DNA from: Kangiellaceae bacterium
GTDB lineage: Bacteria > Pseudomonadota > Gammaproteobacteria > Enterobacterales > Kangiellaceae
Reading direction: 5' to 3'
Assembly: GCA_026196875.1 (NCBI GenBank)
Contig: JAPHTP010000019.1
Coordinates: 1-64,000 of the forward strand
Length of the DNA: 64,000 nt
Part shown: one piece after another, positions 17,128 to 26,694 of the stretch
How the letters are laid out: each line of letters opens with the position of its first letter
Position numbering within the stretch: the stretch's first letter is position 1
Notes under the pieces: generated by a model
What the model was told of the DNA's origin: nothing
Databases searched by the model: none
The model's input: the letters and a program-made list of their open reading frames with translations, nothing else
Position numbers and translations under genes: made by a program

Positions 17128-17877
17128 ATGAAAATTTTAGTTACCGTAAAACGAGTTGTTGATTACAACGTCAAGGTACGTGTAAAGGACGATAACTCTG
17201 GTGTCGAAACGGCAAATGTGAAAATGTCGATGAATCCTTTCTGTGAAATTGCCGTTGAAGAAGCAGTTCGCTTGAAGGAAAAGGGTGTTGCAACCGAAAT
17301 CGTTGTAGCTTCTATTGGACCAGCTCAAGCCCAAGAAACTCTTCGTACTGCTCTAGCACTAGGCGCTGACCGTGCAGTTTTAGTAAAAACTGAGGAAAAC
17401 GTTGAGCCATTAGGTGTAGCTAAAATCTTGAAAGAAGTCGTCACCAAAGAATCTCCAGATATGGTCATTATGGGTAAACAATCTATCGATGGTGATAATA
17501 ACCAATCTGGACAAATGCTCGCTGCATTGATGGATTGGCCGCAGGGTACTTTTGCTTCTGAAGTAAACGTTGCTGATGGAAAAATTGCTGTAACTCGTGA
17601 AATTGATGGTGGTTTGGAAACGGTCGGCTTGACCTTGCCCGCGGTTGTAACTACTGACCTTCGCTTGAACGAGCCACGATTTGCTTCATTGCCAAATATT
17701 ATGAAAGCTAAACGTAAGCCTTTAGAAGAAATGTCTCCTGAAGATCTAGGCGTTGATATTGCTCCGCGTACCCAAACTTTAAAAGTTGAAGCTCCTGCAC
17801 AAAGAACGGCTGGTATTAAAGTTGAGACAGTAGCTGAATTAGTTGAAAAATTGAAAAACGAAGCGAAGGTGATCTAA
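17128..17877 (+). CDS. etfB: Electron transfer flavoprotein beta subunit
   Basis: A 249-residue EtfB beginning [20 protein letters not shown]. It has the family signature [11 protein letters not shown]-like block ([14 protein letters not shown]), the AMP-binding [12 protein letters not shown] region, [29 protein letters not shown] and the recognition-loop region [29 protein letters not shown]. With EtfA it accepts electrons from acyl-CoA dehydrogenases. Its stop TAA overlaps the etfA ATG by one base, implying translational coupling. Confidence 0.97.
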   Translation: MKILVTVKRVVDYNVKVRVKDDNSGVETANVKMSMNPFCEIAVEEAVRLKEKGVATEIVVASIGPAQAQETLRTALALGADRAVLVKTEENVEPLGVAKILKEVVTKESPDMVIMGKQSIDGDNNQSGQMLAALMDWPQGTFASEVNVADGKIAVTREIDGGLETVGLTLPAVVTTDLRLNEPRFASLPNIMKAKRKPLEEMSPEDLGVDIAPRTQTLKVEAPAQRTAGIKVETVAELVEKLKNEAKVI

Positions 17878-18809
17878 TGGCTATCTTAGTAATTGCAGAA
17901 CACAATAATGAAGCCTTGGGCGCTTCGACTTTGGCAACTTTAGCTGCAGCTCAAAAAATTGGCGCAGACGTACACGTTTTAGTTGCTGGTAGTGGTTCAC
18001 AATCTGTTGCTGATGCTGCGGCCGCATGTGAAGGTGTGGTTAAAGTACTGCACGCTGACAATGCTGATTTAGAGCACGCAACTGCAGAAAGTTTAGCGTC
18101 AATCGTAAAAGCAAATGCGGAAGGTTATACCCACATTCTTGCACCAGCTTCTACTTACGGCAAAAACTTTATGCCGCGCATCGGTGCCTTATTAGATGTA
18201 CAACCAATTTCAGACATTGTTTCTGTTGAAGACGAAAATACATTTAAGCGTCCAATCTATGCTGGTAATGCGATTGCGACGGTTCAATCAAACGATCCAG
18301 TAAAAGTTATCACTGTTCGTGGCACAGCATTTGATGCAGTGGCTGCAACTGGTGGTAGTGCCGAAATCGCTTCAGTTGATGCTTCAGGTAATATCTCTGA
18401 AAAATCTAAGTTCGAGTCGCAAGAGTTAACTAAATCTGAGCGCCCAGAACTTACTGCTGCTAAAGTTATTATCTCTGGCGGTCGTGGCATGGGCAGTGGC
18501 GAGAACTTCCAAATGATTGAAGAGATTGCCGATAAGCTTGGAGCTGCTGTGGGTGCATCACGTGCTGCAGTTGACGCTGGATTTGTTCCTAATGATTACC
18601 AAGTTGGTCAAACAGGAAAAATCGTTGCTCCTGAGCTTTACATTGCGGTAGGTATCTCTGGCGCAATTCAGCATTTGGCTGGAATGAAAGACAGTAAAGT
18701 CATTGTTGCTATCAACAAAGACGAAGAGGCACCAATTTTCCAAATCGCAGATTATGGTTTAGTCGCCGATTTATTTAAAGTACTCCCCGAGTTGAAAGAA
18801 GCACTTTAA
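17877..18809 (+). CDS. etfA: Electron transfer flavoprotein alpha subunit
   Basis: A 310-residue EtfA with N-terminal ETF domain ([23 protein letters not shown]) and C-terminal FAD-binding domain. The latter shows [49 protein letters not shown] and [17 protein letters not shown]. It holds the catalytic FAD of the heterodimer and hands electrons to the ETF-QO encoded divergently upstream. An intrinsic terminator lies 25 bases past the stop. Confidence 0.97.
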   Translation: MAILVIAEHNNEALGASTLATLAAAQKIGADVHVLVAGSGSQSVADAAAACEGVVKVLHADNADLEHATAESLASIVKANAEGYTHILAPASTYGKNFMPRIGALLDVQPISDIVSVEDENTFKRPIYAGNAIATVQSNDPVKVITVRGTAFDAVAATGGSAEIASVDASGNISEKSKFESQELTKSERPELTAAKVIISGGRGMGSGENFQMIEEIADKLGAAVGASRAAVDAGFVPNDYQVGQTGKIVAPELYIAVGISGAIQHLAGMKDSKVIVAINKDEEAPIFQIADYGLVADLFKVLPELKEAL

Positions 18810-18829
18810 GGTTTTGGTCAAATCTTATC

Positions 18830-18856
18830 AAAAAGGCTCCTAAAGGAGCCTTTTTT
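18830..18856. terminator. Intrinsic terminator after etfA, usable from both sides
   Basis: AAAAA, GGCTCC at 18835-18840, a four-base loop, GGAGCC at 18845-18850, then TTTTTT. It ends the etfBA unit. A-run and T-run symmetry means it can also stop the minus-strand outer-membrane protein unit that ends at 18977. Confidence 0.9.
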
Positions 18857-18976
18857 GTTTTTCCCGCTTTGTTTGTATTATGCTAGAGCTATCCTAACTT
18901 TCTGTACCTAGTTGATGCGTGGTTTGTTGTTGACAAGTAGAATCACTTCTTGCGATCGAAATTTTGGGGTTTAACA

Positions 18977-19597
18977 CTAGAATGAATAAGTCAATCCTAC
19001 CGATAGCTGGGTATTATGAGTAGACTTGTCCTCTCCAATTAGATTGGTCTTATAAATGTAATCTCGGAAATCTAGCTTTAAAATGATCTCGCGCTGCAAA
19101 TTGACTTGATAACCCATTCCGATCGTATAGGTAAAACTTCCTTCGCCGCCAAATTCGGTGTCTCCGACTCCCGTTACTAAATAAAGCGATGATAGCTTTG
19201 CAGTGGTATCAGAGAAGAAATGTTCTCCTTGAAAGAGGTTATACCCAACTAAAAAGTCGAAGTGACTAAAGGTTCGATCGCTGCCCGAGAATAATTGCCC
19301 TTGGCTTTCTTCGAATGAAGATAATGAAGCGTCTGCTTGTAGATAATTGAACTGAACAAAGTAGTTTTCATTCGCATTAAATGTGGCACTAATTCCAGTA
19401 ACCAGCTCACTAGTGAAATCTTCGATATTTATTACGCCTGTAAACACGCCAATATCGAAATACTCGGTGTTTATTTTGCTGGTGTCTCCAGCGGTTTCTT
19501 TTTCCTTTTCGGCTAGCGCCCAATGGGCTTGCCCTAGAAAGCTAACCAGGATGAGGCTTTTTGCTATTAGAAAAATGCGTTGAAACCAATGTTCCAT
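18977..19597 (-). CDS. Outer-membrane beta-barrel protein, paralogue A (myxobacterial GltH/OMP-like)
   Basis: A 206-residue protein with an N-terminal signal peptide (FQRIFLIAKSLILVSFLGQAHWALA) and alternating aromatic/polar strands ending in ...QLSVGLTYSF, with the terminal Phe of BAM-assembled barrels. It is clearly a paralogue of the gene at 20447-21103: both share NTEYFDIGV/DTEKFEIGV near the N-terminus, a central VQFNY/AQFSY strand and a YNLFQG/YKLFHG block, and end alike. The type fits the outer-membrane beta-barrel domain found with Glt-like machines. It overlaps the upstream SH3 barrel gene by 31 bases, so it is cotranscribed. Its role as a channel or anchor of the machine is inference. 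Confidence 0.7.
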   Translation of the reverse strand: MEHWFQRIFLIAKSLILVSFLGQAHWALAEKEKETAGDTSKINTEYFDIGVFTGVINIEDFTSELVTGISATFNANENYFVQFNYLQADASLSSFEESQGQLFSGSDRTFSHFDFLVGYNLFQGEHFFSDTTAKLSSLYLVTGVGDTEFGGEGSFTYTIGMGYQVNLQREIILKLDFRDYIYKTNLIGEDKSTHNTQLSVGLTYSF

Positions 19598-20409
19598 CGT
19601 GTCAATCTCTCGTCATTATTGTCAGTGGAAAGCTCGAAAATTTGAAAGCCTGTTTGAAGGACAAAGTTTCTACCAATATAGTAATTTACGCTTAAACCAA
19701 TTCGGGTAAAGTCTTCCTTATCGAAACTTAATGGAGTTAGTTCTGGTTGAGATTCAATTTCCATTGTACCGCTTCCGATAAGCAAAACGGGTGACAGTTT
19801 TAATTGTGAAAGTGGCTCAATTAATAGGTTGATCCCTTGATAATTACCTTTTACTTCCGTTTCGTAAAAGTTGCCTCGTTCAATCTCTACCCCCATAAAA
19901 CTTAAGGGCCGATAGCCCAGGCTATACCCGAATATATCAGAGCCTGTCAATTCTCCTCGAGAAAACTGACCAAGACTAAAACCAACTCGCCAACTATTTT
20001 TAAGATAATCACCGTAACTAATTGAAGGTAGATCGACTGGTTCTCCCGTTGGCAATAATGTTCTGGCAACTTGCGAAGCCTTGGCCCAACCGATTCGCCC
20101 ATTTTGAGCCTTGATTTCGTACCATCCAGTACGTTTAGTGAGTACCGTAATGTATTCACTCTGCTCTACTGTATAAAAAATTGGGTAGCCTTTGCCTGGG
20201 CCTGTGTGCAGTTCTATGTAGGGGTCAATTACTTCGAGTCGTAGCTGTTGCTCTGCTGCGTTGACAGATATTGATAAAAGCCCTAAATGCGCGATTACAA
20301 CGCCCGAGAAAAACAAGGGCTTATACTTTACAAGCGCACTCGAAATCTTATTTTGTATATTCTGAGTCAGACTTATAAGGCAACGTAAACTGTTTAATTG
20401 CTTCTCCAT
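19567..20409 (-). CDS. SH3-domain outer-membrane beta-barrel protein
   Basis: A 280-residue exported protein. A long N-terminal segment (about 1-50) ends in a hydrophobic signal (PLFFSGVVIAHLGLLSISVNA). A bacterial SH3 domain follows at about 55-115, with ELHTGPGKGYPIFYTVEQSEYITVLTKRTGWYEIKAQNGRIGWA. The rest is barrel-like strands (GYSLGYRPLSFMGVEIERGNFYETE... FNAFF) ending in Phe. SH3b domains often bind peptidoglycan or peptides, so this protein could tie the outer membrane to the wall. The middle gene of a minus-strand trio, it overlaps the next by 31 bases. The start at 20409 has only a weak ribosome site. Confidence 0.65.
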   Translation of the reverse strand: MEKQLNSLRCLISLTQNIQNKISSALVKYKPLFFSGVVIAHLGLLSISVNAAEQQLRLEVIDPYIELHTGPGKGYPIFYTVEQSEYITVLTKRTGWYEIKAQNGRIGWAKASQVARTLLPTGEPVDLPSISYGDYLKNSWRVGFSLGQFSRGELTGSDIFGYSLGYRPLSFMGVEIERGNFYETEVKGNYQGINLLIEPLSQLKLSPVLLIGSGTMEIESQPELTPLSFDKEDFTRIGLSVNYYIGRNFVLQTGFQIFELSTDNNDERLTRWNIGFNAFF

Positions 20410-20446
20410 CTATGCGTCCATTAATTAATTTTATCTTAGATTCTTT

Positions 20447-21103
20447 TTAGAAAAGAACATTAAAGCCAACACTGAATTCAATATTGTTAGTCATTTTCTT
20501 ATCGGCCAAAAAATCCCTTTCAAATATGTGGTTTTTTAATTCAAAATTCCAGGTGAGCCAGTCGGTAGAAACTACTTTGTATGTGGTTCCAACAACGAGA
20601 CCAATATTACTCTCGCCGGCAAATTCAACATTTTCCAAACCACCAGTTAGATAAATGTGAGAGTTAAATTTACTTTTTTCACCTAAAAACGAACGACCAT
20701 GGAAAAGTTTATATCCGGCAGCAATTTGGGTGTAGCTAAAAACTTCATCGTCATCGCTTAAAAAGTCCTGGCCCGCTACTTCTTCAAATGTTGCTCTGCC
20801 AACATCAGACGAACCGTAACTAAACTGCGCAAACACAGTAGGAGAGAAGTGATATAGAAAAGATATACCCATTGCTTGGTTGGTACCAAAGTCCTCAACC
20901 GAAAGAGAACCTAAGTAAACACCTATTTCAAATTTTTCAGTATCAATTTTTGCCGACTTTGCTCTTGTATTTTTGCTCTTGGGTTCGATTACTGTCACAG
21001 GGCTCTGTTCTTTTTCTACTTCCGATGCGTTCACAGCAGAACAAAAGTTACCTAATAGTAATGAAAAAATTAGCGTTGAAGAGAGTGTTCTTAACTTCGA
21101 CAT
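20447..21103 (-). CDS. Outer-membrane beta-barrel protein, paralogue B
   Basis: A protein of about 218 residues. The frame opens at 21151, but the ATG at 21103 follows AGAGAAG at good spacing and gives a clean signal peptide (MSKLRTLSSTLIFSLLLGNFCSAVNA). The mature part has alternating barrel strands and ends ...IEFSVGFNVLF. It aligns along its length with paralogue A (18977-19597), pointing to a local duplication around the SH3 barrel gene. It is the first gene of the minus-strand unit that diverges from the TPR/TolQ operon across a 400-base gap. Function is unknown. Glt/Nfs-type machines each use several outer-membrane barrels, which suggests a similar role. Confidence 0.7.
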   Translation of the reverse strand: MSKLRTLSSTLIFSLLLGNFCSAVNASEVEKEQSPVTVIEPKSKNTRAKSAKIDTEKFEIGVYLGSLSVEDFGTNQAMGISFLYHFSPTVFAQFSYGSSDVGRATFEEVAGQDFLSDDDEVFSYTQIAAGYKLFHGRSFLGEKSKFNSHIYLTGGLENVEFAGESNIGLVVGTTYKVVSTDWLTWNFELKNHIFERDFLADKKMTNNIEFSVGFNVLF

Positions 21104-21505
21104 AAATCTTCTCTGTTCCATCTTTATATTAAAAATTATTGCGCAAGTCATCCATTAGATTGGTTTTAAACTCACAATAAGAAATTTTAAAAATGTGTTG
21201 TCCGAAGGAGAAGTGTAAAGACAATTCTGGTGAATATTACCAAATATTTTCTTTGCGATATCCCTTTCGAGGCTTGCAGATATGCTATAGCAAATGTTTA
21301 CCTGACCCTATTAAATTACACATTTGTTGTGATCTAGTTCTAATTTCTTTCGATAACTTAAGCCGTTATGTGACAGAGTTTGTTTTTTATATTGATAGTG
21401 CTTTGGAAGCGATCCCATATTTTATATCATCTTCAATAATTATTATATTTCACATCTTTAAATACTTTTAAGGGATATATTGTCGTTTCTATGGATTAGC
21501 GTGTT
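21104..21505. promoter_or_regulatory. Divergent promoter region of the envelope-machine locus
   Basis: This AT-rich gap of about 400 bases separates the barrel-protein trio (minus) from the coiled-coil/TPR/TolQ operon (plus). A 92-codon open frame at 21193-21471 has no ribosome site and ends in a low-complexity Ile/Phe run, so I read it as spurious. Both promoters must lie here, but no convincing operator was spotted. Confidence 0.5.
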
Positions 21506-22081
21506 ATGCGAAAAAATTACTCCGTTTACTTGATCGTTTTGTTGCTGAATTGCTTTGCAAGCGGTGTGTTTGCAGAAAGTAAAGCTTCATCAAACGTCGA
21601 CAAAAATCAAAAAGTACAGCAGCAAGCGCTTGAAACGTTAAAGAGTATTTCCAAAGGCGTTCAGGCGTTAAAAGACGATGTTGTTACATTAAATAAAGAT
21701 CTTAGATTAATGGAAGAGAAGTTGTTATTTCCTTCCAGTACAAAGTATTCCGTGTTTGTATCTATGAATAGCGGTCAGTTTTTTACCTTAGAAAGCGTAA
21801 AACTTAAACTCGACGGGAAGTTGGTAGCGACACATCTTTATTCCGAAGGTCAGAGAACTGCGCTCGCCCGAGGCGGCATTCATAAGTTGTTCATCACCAA
21901 TCTGAACAAGGGAAAGCACACTGCGACTGCCTTTTTTACTGGTCTAGGACCTAATGGCAGGGCGTACAAGTTAGCCAAGACTCTTGACTTTGAAAAAAGC
22001 GATGCTGGCGAATATTTAGAACTTGCGATTCGTGATGATGGTTCAGCACAAGAACCGGTTGTGTTTTTAAAACAGTGGTAA
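21506..22081 (+). CDS. Exported coiled-coil protein, first gene of the envelope-machine operon
   Basis: A 191-residue protein with a signal peptide (MRKNYSVYLIVLLLNCFASGVFA). A short coiled-coil stretch follows at about 30-70 (QKVQQQALETLKSISKGVQALKDDVVTLNKDLRLMEEKL), then a beta-rich domain with KYSVFVSMNSGQFFTLESVKLKLDGK and a TATAFFTGLGPNGRAY core. The layout is a periplasmic helix plus an immunoglobulin-like fold. I do not recognise a named family. Its position heading an operon of TPR proteins, a TolQ channel and two TolR-like proteins implies a periplasmic structural part. The next gene begins six bases after the stop. Confidence 0.65.
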   Translation: MRKNYSVYLIVLLLNCFASGVFAESKASSNVDKNQKVQQQALETLKSISKGVQALKDDVVTLNKDLRLMEEKLLFPSSTKYSVFVSMNSGQFFTLESVKLKLDGKLVATHLYSEGQRTALARGGIHKLFITNLNKGKHTATAFFTGLGPNGRAYKLAKTLDFEKSDAGEYLELAIRDDGSAQEPVVFLKQW

Positions 22082-22087
22082 ATAAAT

Positions 22088-23851
22088 ATGAAAGGATTAA
22101 ACGCTGTTGAGCAAAAGGGAATTTCTCTAGGCCTGAGTTTTTGTACCGTCATTATGATTTTGTTGGGTACACTGAACGTAAAAGCTGAAAGTGATAAGAC
22201 TGTAACTTCACCACATGATTTGGAGTGGGGCGCTGTACTATATAGCTATTACCAACAGGACTATTTATCTGCGCTGGTTGAGCATCAATACTCAGAAGCA
22301 ATAAACAATCCGCACGCGAAAAGTAATTCCGGTCAACTGTTAAAAGGCGGAATGTTATTGTCCTACGGAATGGCTGAAGCAGCGGAAAAAATATTTATCT
22401 GGTTGCTCAATGATAATACAACTGCAACGATCAGGAACTCCGCTTGGTACTATCTTGCAAATCTTTTCTATCACAAAGCTGAAAGTGGCAAGGCATACGA
22501 AGCATTACAAAACATCCAGGGTGCTTTGCCTGAAGAGTTGCATACTGAATACCACTATCTGGCAACGTTAATTAGTAATGAAGGAAATCATCTTGCTACG
22601 ACAGAAAACTTGCTCAGTAGTTTGTCAAAGCAAAACCCTCACTACGCCTATATTCTCTTTAATTTCGCTATTACTCAGTTGGAAGCTGGGAATATCGAAC
22701 GTGCCGCAAGCAATCTAAATCAGGTAACCCTGATGGCACTGAACTCTCCAGAGTTAGCGACGCTTGCTGATAGAGCCCGTCACGGATTGGCACAAATAAG
22801 TTTACAACAAGGTAATCCTGTATCTGCATGGGAGTTTTTACGTGCAATCCGAACAAGTGGGCTGTATTCGAATCGAGCTTTACTCACTTATGCTTGGACT
22901 GCGATTAAACTCAAGCAATTTCAACAGGCTATTCCTGCATTAGAATCACTCGATTCACGATCAATCGCAATTCCAGAAGTTCAGGAAGCCAAAGTCCTCT
23001 TAGCTCATTTATACGAACAAGAAGGTTCACCTCGGAAGGCGCTAAAAAGCAATCTACTGGCTATAGACGCGTTTGACAAAGGACTGAAGGACATTCAAGA
23101 AGCTCGCAAAATAATCGATAGGCAGGATGTTCCCAAAGAATTTATTATGAATTTCGACACCATTGTTGGCCAGTCTGATTGGTATGCAATGGAACCAACG
23201 GTTGACTACGATAAACTCACACCTTTTGTAATCGATCTCATCTCTAGCAATGCTTTTAATGAAACGCTGCGTGAACTTTCCGATCTTTATACCATTCAAA
23301 ATAACTTGGATTATTGGTCGACTCAGGCTAACGAACACTTACTTATCCTGAGAAATGCAGGCAGTAAAGCGTTCAAAGAATCACAAAAAGTAATGCTGAA
23401 AAACAGCGAAGCGATAAAGCGAAAGCTAGACACCAAAAAGTCAGAACTTAACCTTTACTCAATGACTTTAGACAAAGAGGAAAGGAAGAAGTTAACTGCA
23501 TTGGTTGAATCTACCGATAAACAATTAGCTGCGTTAAATAGTCGTATTCAACAATTAAAACAAATAAAAAAGCCTTACCAGCAGCCCAGAAGTTATACCC
23601 AAATGGTTGCGGATAAGCATAAAGAAATAAAAGCCAAAATTCGAAAAAACGACCACTATATTAAGACCTTGGAGCCAGTGTTACGAAGTTTAATTAATGC
23701 TGAGTTGGATAAACATGAGGAACGGATGCGTTACTATTCGGCTCAGTCTCGACTGGCCAAAGCAAGGCTTTATGACACGACGCTAATGAATATTAAAAAA
23801 GCAAAACTCAAAAAAGGCGTTAGCCAAGCTAGCAAGAGTGAGGGTGAATAA
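22088..23851 (+). CDS. Exported TPR protein with C-terminal coiled coil
   Basis: A 587-residue protein with an N-terminal hydrophobic signal at about 15-32 (LSFCTVIMILLGTLNVKA). A helical tetratricopeptide region covers roughly 60-340, where WYYLANLFYHKAESGKAYEAL and FNFAITQLEAGNIERAASNL are clear TPR helices. A charged coiled-coil half follows from about 430 to the end. It looks like a periplasmic scaffold. Its stop overlaps the start of the next TPR lipoprotein by one base. In Glt/Nfs systems TPR proteins such as GltD/GltE and AglT fill the periplasmic space, which is the closest parallel. Homology at sequence level has not been tested. Confidence 0.7.
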   Translation: MKGLNAVEQKGISLGLSFCTVIMILLGTLNVKAESDKTVTSPHDLEWGAVLYSYYQQDYLSALVEHQYSEAINNPHAKSNSGQLLKGGMLLSYGMAEAAEKIFIWLLNDNTTATIRNSAWYYLANLFYHKAESGKAYEALQNIQGALPEELHTEYHYLATLISNEGNHLATTENLLSSLSKQNPHYAYILFNFAITQLEAGNIERAASNLNQVTLMALNSPELATLADRARHGLAQISLQQGNPVSAWEFLRAIRTSGLYSNRALLTYAWTAIKLKQFQQAIPALESLDSRSIAIPEVQEAKVLLAHLYEQEGSPRKALKSNLLAIDAFDKGLKDIQEARKIIDRQDVPKEFIMNFDTIVGQSDWYAMEPTVDYDKLTPFVIDLISSNAFNETLRELSDLYTIQNNLDYWSTQANEHLLILRNAGSKAFKESQKVMLKNSEAIKRKLDTKKSELNLYSMTLDKEERKKLTALVESTDKQLAALNSRIQQLKQIKKPYQQPRSYTQMVADKHKEIKAKIRKNDHYIKTLEPVLRSLINAELDKHEERMRYYSAQSRLAKARLYDTTLMNIKKAKLKKGVSQASKSEGE

Positions 23852-26694
23852 TGTTTAGGGTTATAATGATCCCTTTATGTGTGGCGTCTCTAATTTCCTG
23901 TAGTAGCGGTGGGCAACAGACCTTAGCTGACTTACGCTATGAAAAAAAGAAAGAAAAGCCGATTGAGTTTGAAAAGATGGACTATCAACAAGTCCGAAAA
24001 GAATATCAAGAACTCTTAACCTTATTCAAAGATGACGAACTAAAAGAACAAATCGAACGACGTATTGCTGAAGTCTACATGCTAGAGGGCGGGGAAAAGC
24101 AATTAAAGGAAACCAAGGTTAAGAGTTACTATGCAGAAGCGATCCGAAGTTATCAAGAAATCTTAGAAAAGTATCCCAATTCTCCGGATAATGCCGACGT
24201 TTTGTATCAGCTAGCTAGGGCGTATGAACTGGATGGTCATATTGACAAAGAACTTAAGATGTTGGAGCAGTTAACTTCTCGCCATCCAAACTACAAGAAT
24301 AATTCTGAAGCGCGTTTTAGAATGGGTGAAATTTATTATAGCGATCAAAAGTATGCGAAGGCTCAAGTTGAGTACAAGTTAGTTGCCTTATCTCAAGATC
24401 CTAAGCTTCTTAAGTATGCCTTTTATATGCTTGGTTGGACTCAATACAAACAAACTAAATTTGAGCACAGTGTTGAGGCGTTTGCGAAAGTTCTTAATTT
24501 ACTATTAAAAACTCACGACGAAATTGGTGACATCGACAAAACAGACCAACCATTGGTGAAAGATACCATAGCTTCGATGAGCCTTGCTCTAGCAAGGAAC
24601 GGTGGTGCCGAAGTTATTGAAAGAACTCAAAGTCTTCTGGGTAAGCCATACCTATGGCTTATATATGATAGTTTGGGCGAATACTACTTAAAGAAAGAGA
24701 GATACGAAGACTCAGCGGAGACTTTCAGACAATATGTTCAGCGATACAATTTCTCTGCGAAAGCGCCGGACTTACATAGTAAACTTATTTCAACTTATAT
24801 TAATGGTGGATTTCCACTTCAAGCGTTAAAGGAAAAAGAAGTCTATGTTAGCTTTTATGGCTTAGCTTCTGAATACGCTAAAAGTAACGGTGGTATTAAC
24901 GATACAGTAAAAGGCCAATTAAAGGTCTATTATGATGAGCTTGCGCGTCACTATCACAGCAAGGCTCAGTCTTTAGAAAAAAATTACAGCAAATTAGCTG
25001 AAAGTCAGTCGAGCAAAGATAATTCGAAGAAGCTTCAAAAAGTACAGGCGAATATGTATGCCGCATTTGAGAAGGCCGCTAACTTTTATCATCAGTTTGT
25101 GACTACATTTCCAGCCGATAAGAAAGTTCCTGAATTTACATTCTTACAAGCGGAGGCTTACTATTCTGCTAAAAAATACACTCAAGCTATCAAGTTATTT
25201 GAAAGAGCTGCTTATCATTTAGGTCAGTTCAACGATAATCAGTATCGCTCTAAGGCGGGTTATGCAGCAATTATTTCCTATCAAAATCTAATTAAAAAGC
25301 TGACGCAAGAAAAGCAAGATACCGCAACGTGGCAAGCGAAAGCAGTCGACTCAATGCTAAAGTTTGCTCAAGTATTTCACCAGGACAAACGTTCGCCGGC
25401 TGTATTGACTAACGCGGCAGAGTACTTATTTGGCTTACAGGAATATCAACGGGCGCTGGAAGTTTCACAAAACCTGATAAAAGCTCATCCCAATCTTGCT
25501 CAGAAACTCAAAAAGACTGCCTATGGGATAGCGGCGCATTCTCATTTCAAGTTGGGGCAGTTAGAGCGTGCGGAAATAAATTACTTCAATCAACGCCAAT
25601 TAACTACAGAGTCTTCAGAGGAATACAAAGAAATCACAGAGCGAATGGCAACGGCTATGTTTAAGCGATCCGAGGAACTAATCGGTAGCGGTAGCAAGCA
25701 GCTCGCAATAGATAAGTTACTAAAGATTAAAACGGTCACGCCTGGCTCAAAAATAAAAGTTTCAGCGCACTACAATGCAGCAATTTTATTGCTTGAGACT
25801 GAGCAGTGGAGTCAAGCTATTAAAGAGCTGAAAGAACTGAAAAGTACACAGCCGAAGCATAAACTCGCGCCAGAGTTTTCTAGAAAATTAGCTTTTGCGT
25901 ACGAGAAAAACAAGTCTTTTAAAGAGGCAGCAGACGCATATCTCAAATTGAGTAAGCAAGATAAGGATGCAAATACGCGTCAAGACTCCTTGTTTATTGC
26001 TGCCGGACTTTACGAAAAAAATAAGAACTATGCCACGGCAATCGATTTGTTTAAGCGTTATGCTAGAACCTACGAGCAACCATTTACAGTAAGGATGGAA
26101 GCACGATTCCGATTAGCGGAGCTTTATCAAAAGATCAGTCAAGAGTCGAAAAAATTGTTCTGGCTTAGGCGAATTATTGATGGCGATAAAAAGGCTGGAG
26201 CACAAAGAAATGACCGAAGTAAATGGCTTGCGGCATGGGCAAATACTGAGTATGGAAATTACTTTGCAAAAGAATTCAAAGCTTCAAAGCTAACGAGTAA
26301 TTTAGAAAAAAGTTTACCAAGAAAGAACAAGGCATTAACTAATGCGGTGAAACGGTATGAAATGGCTGCTGACTACGGGATATTAGAATATATCACAATG
26401 TCGAGTGTAAAAATTGCCAGTTTATATCTCAATTTTAGTTATGAGTTGCGCAATGTGAATTTACCAAAAGGACTTACTCAGGAAGAACGGGGGATGTATA
26501 AAAAAGTCCTTGAAGAGCAGGCTCTTCCATTCGATAGCCTCGCACAGGAATTACATCAGGGCAACATAGAAAGAGCATGGCAGGGCGAGTACAATCAATG
26601 GATTCAAGCAAGCTTTATCGCGATGGAAACGCTGTCACCAGCAAGGTTTGATAAGAAAGAAATCAACGTGAGTTATGGCGATGAAATTCGATAA
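23851..26694 (+). CDS. Large TPR lipoprotein
   Basis: A 947-residue lipoprotein. The N-terminus MFRVIMIPLCVASLISC carries a lipobox with Cys17, followed by a polar linker. The rest is a long array of TPR-like helical hairpins, for instance YYAEAIRSYQEILEKYPNSPDNADVLYQLARAYEL, SEARFRMGEIYYSDQKYAKAQVEYKLV and KYTQAIKLFERAAYHL. Such arrays bind partners in periplasmic assemblies, and BamD-like openings are similar. It is coupled to the TPR gene upstream (one-base overlap) and overlaps the next lipoprotein gene by 20 bases. It is probably anchored in the outer membrane because residue +2 is Ser. A functional counterpart of GltE/AglT-type lipoproteins is inference. Confidence 0.75.
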   Translation: MFRVIMIPLCVASLISCSSGGQQTLADLRYEKKKEKPIEFEKMDYQQVRKEYQELLTLFKDDELKEQIERRIAEVYMLEGGEKQLKETKVKSYYAEAIRSYQEILEKYPNSPDNADVLYQLARAYELDGHIDKELKMLEQLTSRHPNYKNNSEARFRMGEIYYSDQKYAKAQVEYKLVALSQDPKLLKYAFYMLGWTQYKQTKFEHSVEAFAKVLNLLLKTHDEIGDIDKTDQPLVKDTIASMSLALARNGGAEVIERTQSLLGKPYLWLIYDSLGEYYLKKERYEDSAETFRQYVQRYNFSAKAPDLHSKLISTYINGGFPLQALKEKEVYVSFYGLASEYAKSNGGINDTVKGQLKVYYDELARHYHSKAQSLEKNYSKLAESQSSKDNSKKLQKVQANMYAAFEKAANFYHQFVTTFPADKKVPEFTFLQAEAYYSAKKYTQAIKLFERAAYHLGQFNDNQYRSKAGYAAIISYQNLIKKLTQEKQDTATWQAKAVDSMLKFAQVFHQDKRSPAVLTNAAEYLFGLQEYQRALEVSQNLIKAHPNLAQKLKKTAYGIAAHSHFKLGQLERAEINYFNQRQLTTESSEEYKEITERMATAMFKRSEELIGSGSKQLAIDKLLKIKTVTPGSKIKVSAHYNAAILLLETEQWSQAIKELKELKSTQPKHKLAPEFSRKLAFAYEKNKSFKEAADAYLKLSKQDKDANTRQDSLFIAAGLYEKNKNYATAIDLFKRYARTYEQPFTVRMEARFRLAELYQKISQESKKLFWLRRIIDGDKKAGAQRNDRSKWLAAWANTEYGNYFAKEFKASKLTSNLEKSLPRKNKALTNAVKRYEMAADYGILEYITMSSVKIASLYLNFSYELRNVNLPKGLTQEERGMYKKVLEEQALPFDSLAQELHQGNIERAWQGEYNQWIQASFIAMETLSPARFDKKEINVSYGDEIR

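Noticed and set aside
21193-21471. A 92-codon open frame in the divergent gap
   Set aside because: It lacks a ribosome site, has many Cys early and an Ile/Phe run late, and lies where both promoters of the locus are needed.
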